DNA from: Vandiemenella viatica
Taxonomy: Eukaryota > Arthropoda > Insecta > Orthoptera > Morabidae
DNA length: 64,000 nucleotides
Reading direction: 5' to 3'
Assembly: GCA_031002005.1 (NCBI GenBank)
Contig: CM061914.1
Span: 194,140,685-194,204,684 of the forward strand
Positions 61,366 to 64,000 of the stretch are shown piece after piece (position 1 is the first letter of the stretch; each line of letters begins with the position of its first letter). Made by a program: the position numbers and the translations under genes. The notes under the pieces were generated by a model that ran no database searches, was not told where the DNA came from, and saw only the letters and a list, made by a program, of their open reading frames with translations.

Positions 61366-64000
61366 GAGAAGTTTTTTTTTTGCTGCCGTCAGTCTTTTGA
61401 TTTGTTTAGTGCATTCCTCTATCCCTTCCTATCTCGTGCTAACCTCTTCATCTCCACATATCCCTTACAACCCACATCCTCAATTATCTGCTTCATATAT
61501 TCTAATCTCTGTCTTCCTCTACAGTTCTTACTTTAGACTGTTCCCTCCACTAAAAAAATAACCAATCCAATATGTCTCAAAATATGACCTAACAGCCTGT
61601 CTCTTCTTTCTGTAAGCTTCTTCCACAAACTTCATTCCTCACCCGTCATTTCAAGAACTCGTTCATTTCGTACTTTGTCTGTCCACTTAATTTTCAGCAT
61701 TCTTCTGTAACACCACGTTTCAAATGCTTCAAGTTTCTTTCTTTCAGGTTTTCCTAAAGTCCATGTTTCGCTACCATAAAGTGCTGTGCTCCACATAGTT
61801 TTAAAACATTCTTTCTAATTCCTAGATCAATGTTAAAACTAAAAGGTTTCTCTTTTTCATGAAGGCTCTTTTCCCTAGTACTATTCTGCTTTTAACATCA
61901 TTCCTGCTTCGGCCATCAGTTGTAATTTTGCTTCCCAAGTTGCAGAATTCACTTACTTCTCCTATTGCATCTGATCCTATTTTTATATTTAATCTACTAG
62001 TATTGGTATCATTTCTGCTACATTTAATCACTTTTGTTTCCTTTGATTTATATTCCATCCAAAATCTTCCTTCAGTATATAGTTCATGCTATTCAGTAAC
62101 TTCTCAATATCCTCAGCCTGTTCTGCTAACAAGACAATGTCATTTGAAAATCGTAGCATACTGATTGTTTTTCTCCCAGAACACTTATGCCACATTATTG
62201 CTTCTTCTATATACAAGTTGAATATTAATGGGGATAGACTAAACTTTGTCTCACACACTTTTAAACTGATGCACGTCTCTCATGATTCTCTACTTTTATT
62301 ATAGTCACTTGATTCTTATATAGTTTATAACGTAGTCTTCTGTCCCTATACTTTAGATCTGACTTGTTTAAAATTTTGAACATCTTGTCCCACCTAACAT
62401 AATCAAAAGCTTTTTCTAAAGCAACAAATGCCATAAAAGTATCTTAGTTTTTCTTGATCTGCCCTTCAAGTATTAATCTTAAAGCCAGAATTGCTTCCCT
62501 TGTACCGCAATTTTTCCTAAACCCAAACTGATCTTCACCTAGTATCTCTTCTACTATGCTTTCCATTCTTCTGTATATTATTGTGGTCAGTAATTTTGAA
62601 GCATGTGATGTTACACTAATGGTGCGATAATTCGCACATTTGACGGCTTGTGCTTTCTTTGTGATATCAGCTTCAATAATCTTTCGATTCCTACTTCTCC
62701 TAAGGGATTTAAGAAATTCTGCAGGGATCTCATCAATTCCAACTGCCTTATTTACTTTGAAGTCATTCAGATCTCTGTTAAATTCTGTCCTCAAAACAGG
62801 ATTTCCTAAGTCATCAATGTTGACATCGCCTTCCTTTTCCATTACGCTATTGTTCATCCCCATCATAAATTTTTCTCAATGTATTCCTTCCATCGGTTAG
62901 CTCTATAATCTGAGCTTCAAAGGGGTTTGCCATCGACTTCTTTTATGTTTACATTTCTTTTCTTTACTTCTCCAAAATTCTGTTTAATCTTCCTATATGC
63001 AAAATCTACTTTACCTATGACCATTTCCACTTTTCTTCTAGCCATTTATCTTTTGCTCTTTTGTTCTTTTGCATTTCCTGTTTATTTGATTTCTAAATTG
63101 CCTGTATTGGTCTCTTCCTGCTTTATCCTAAGCATTGTTGTGCCTTCTGCTCTGATCCATCAGTTTCAAAATTTCTTCTGTGATCCTAAGGTTTTCAGGT
63201 GGCTTGTTCCCTAAAGCCTAATGTTTCTTTACCAGCTTTCATAATTTCGGTCTTTAATGCATTCCATTTGTCCTTTGTTGAGCTCCTTTGAGTTACTTCT
63301 TTGAGCTAAGTCTACTATTTGTGCTTGAATTTCAGTCTGCCCTTCATTACTATAAAATTATGGTCAGAGTCTATGTTTGCTCCTGGATACACTTTACAGT
63401 CTAGAACTTGATTCCTGAATCTCTGTTTGACCTTGATATAATCTAGCTGATATTTGCCTTTACTCAGGTGAATACCCTTCTTGCATGGTTCTTAAACAGT
63501 ATGTTTGCCAATACTAGCTTATATCTTTCACAAAATTCTAGCAACCTGCTTCCTCACTCATTTCTTTCTCCTAGACCAAAACATCATACAGTATTCCCCC
63601 CTTTTCCTTCTCCCACTATTGCTTTCCAATCATCCATGATTATTGGATTTTCCTCCCCCTTCACATATTGCATTAATTCTTCAATTTCGACATATATTTT
63701 GTCTATTTCTTCGTCATTCTCCTGTGACATTGGCATATACACTTGTACTAATGTGGTTGGGGCAGGCTTAGTTTCTAACCACATCAGAATAATCCTGTCA
63801 CTGAACTGTTCATAATAACTCACCCCTTTTCCCTACTCTCTTTTTCATTACAATTCCTACACCAGTGACTCCATTGACATCTTGTGTGCTAATTATCCTG
63901 TGTTCCCCAGGCCAGAAATCCTGTGCGTCTTTCCATTTAATCTCACTAATCCCAACAACATCTAACTTAAGTTGTTCCATCTCCCTTTTTAAGTTTTCAA
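61366..64000 (-). mobile_element. LINE-B, near full-length copy running off the window
   Basis: Read on the minus strand from the window edge: endonuclease start VVGISEIKWK (catalytic E), YMPMSQENDEEID, IIMDDWKAIVGEG (the G-D-W-N site changed to D-D-W-K), RT region KAVGIDEIPAEFLKSL, YRTISVTSHASKLLTTIIYR, DQFGFRKNCGTREAILALR, then LLRFSNDIVLLAEQAEDIEK, where the catalytic FADD is mutated to FSND. EFCNLGSKITTDG, the C-terminal tail and a 3' oligo(A) (T run at 61370-61380) follow. Frames are broken repeatedly. It has both domains of an APE-type LINE but is inactive. Its closest kin that I recall are LINEs of orthopteroid insects. Confidence 0.9.

Noticed and set aside
1..64000. Bacterial operon, phage or plasmid system
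   Set aside because: There are no ribosome-binding-site-led gene runs. Introns, SINEs, LINEs and microsatellites show eukaryotic nuclear DNA.

Overview
The window looks like intergenic and intronic DNA from a large, repeat-rich arthropod genome. The evidence is tRNA-headed SINEs, several APE-type LINE families, Penelope-like, hAT, mariner, P-like and PIF/Harbinger-like relics, solo LTRs, long microsatellites, GT-AG introns of several kilobases and a 1000-N scaffold gap (20310-21309). The commonest SINE and the long LINE at the right edge resemble families I associate with orthopteroid (polyneopteran) insects, so that is my best guess. It is inference, because no species marker is present.

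The only convincing host gene is the 5' part of an F-box/leucine-rich-repeat protein on the + strand, with exons at 51402-51604, 53486-53654 and 58504-58814. The exons join in frame (phases 2, 0, 2) into at least 217 residues and the gene continues past the last exon I can see. Its introns are loaded with LINE copies.

Left part (1-20 kb): LINE families A, B, C and D, about ten copies of a tRNA-derived SINE (SINE-A), a second SINE (SINE-B) with clear target-site duplications (TSDs), a third (SINE-C), a solo LTR, and a decayed hAT-like element split by a later insertion. Middle (20-40 kb): the gap, TIR elements with G-rich interiors (M1, M2), a Harbinger-like element with a decayed MADF-like ORF, a nest of element X > M2 > Mutator-like element > SINE-A, three relatives of one P-element-like family (one carrying a THAP first exon, one reduced to 31 bp), a mariner relic, a hAT MITE, a fold-back element, and a second solo LTR that landed inside a SINE-A. 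Right part (40-64 kb): a LINE-D fragment with an exact 532-bp direct duplication, a second copy of the hAT-like element split by LINE-D, another hAT MITE with perfect TSDs, more LINE fragments, the F-box gene, a Penelope GIY-YIG relic and a nearly complete LINE-B running off the right edge.

The most interesting observations are: the P-like family with its 31-bp palindromic end product; the shared block between the LINE-A 3' UTR and the SINE-A body, which suggests a LINE-SINE relationship; and recurring hammerhead-ribozyme-like cores in hairpin elements, in a window that also holds a Penelope endonuclease relic. Family names (LINE-A to LINE-G, SINE-A to SINE-C, M1, M2, X, H) are local labels, not database names.
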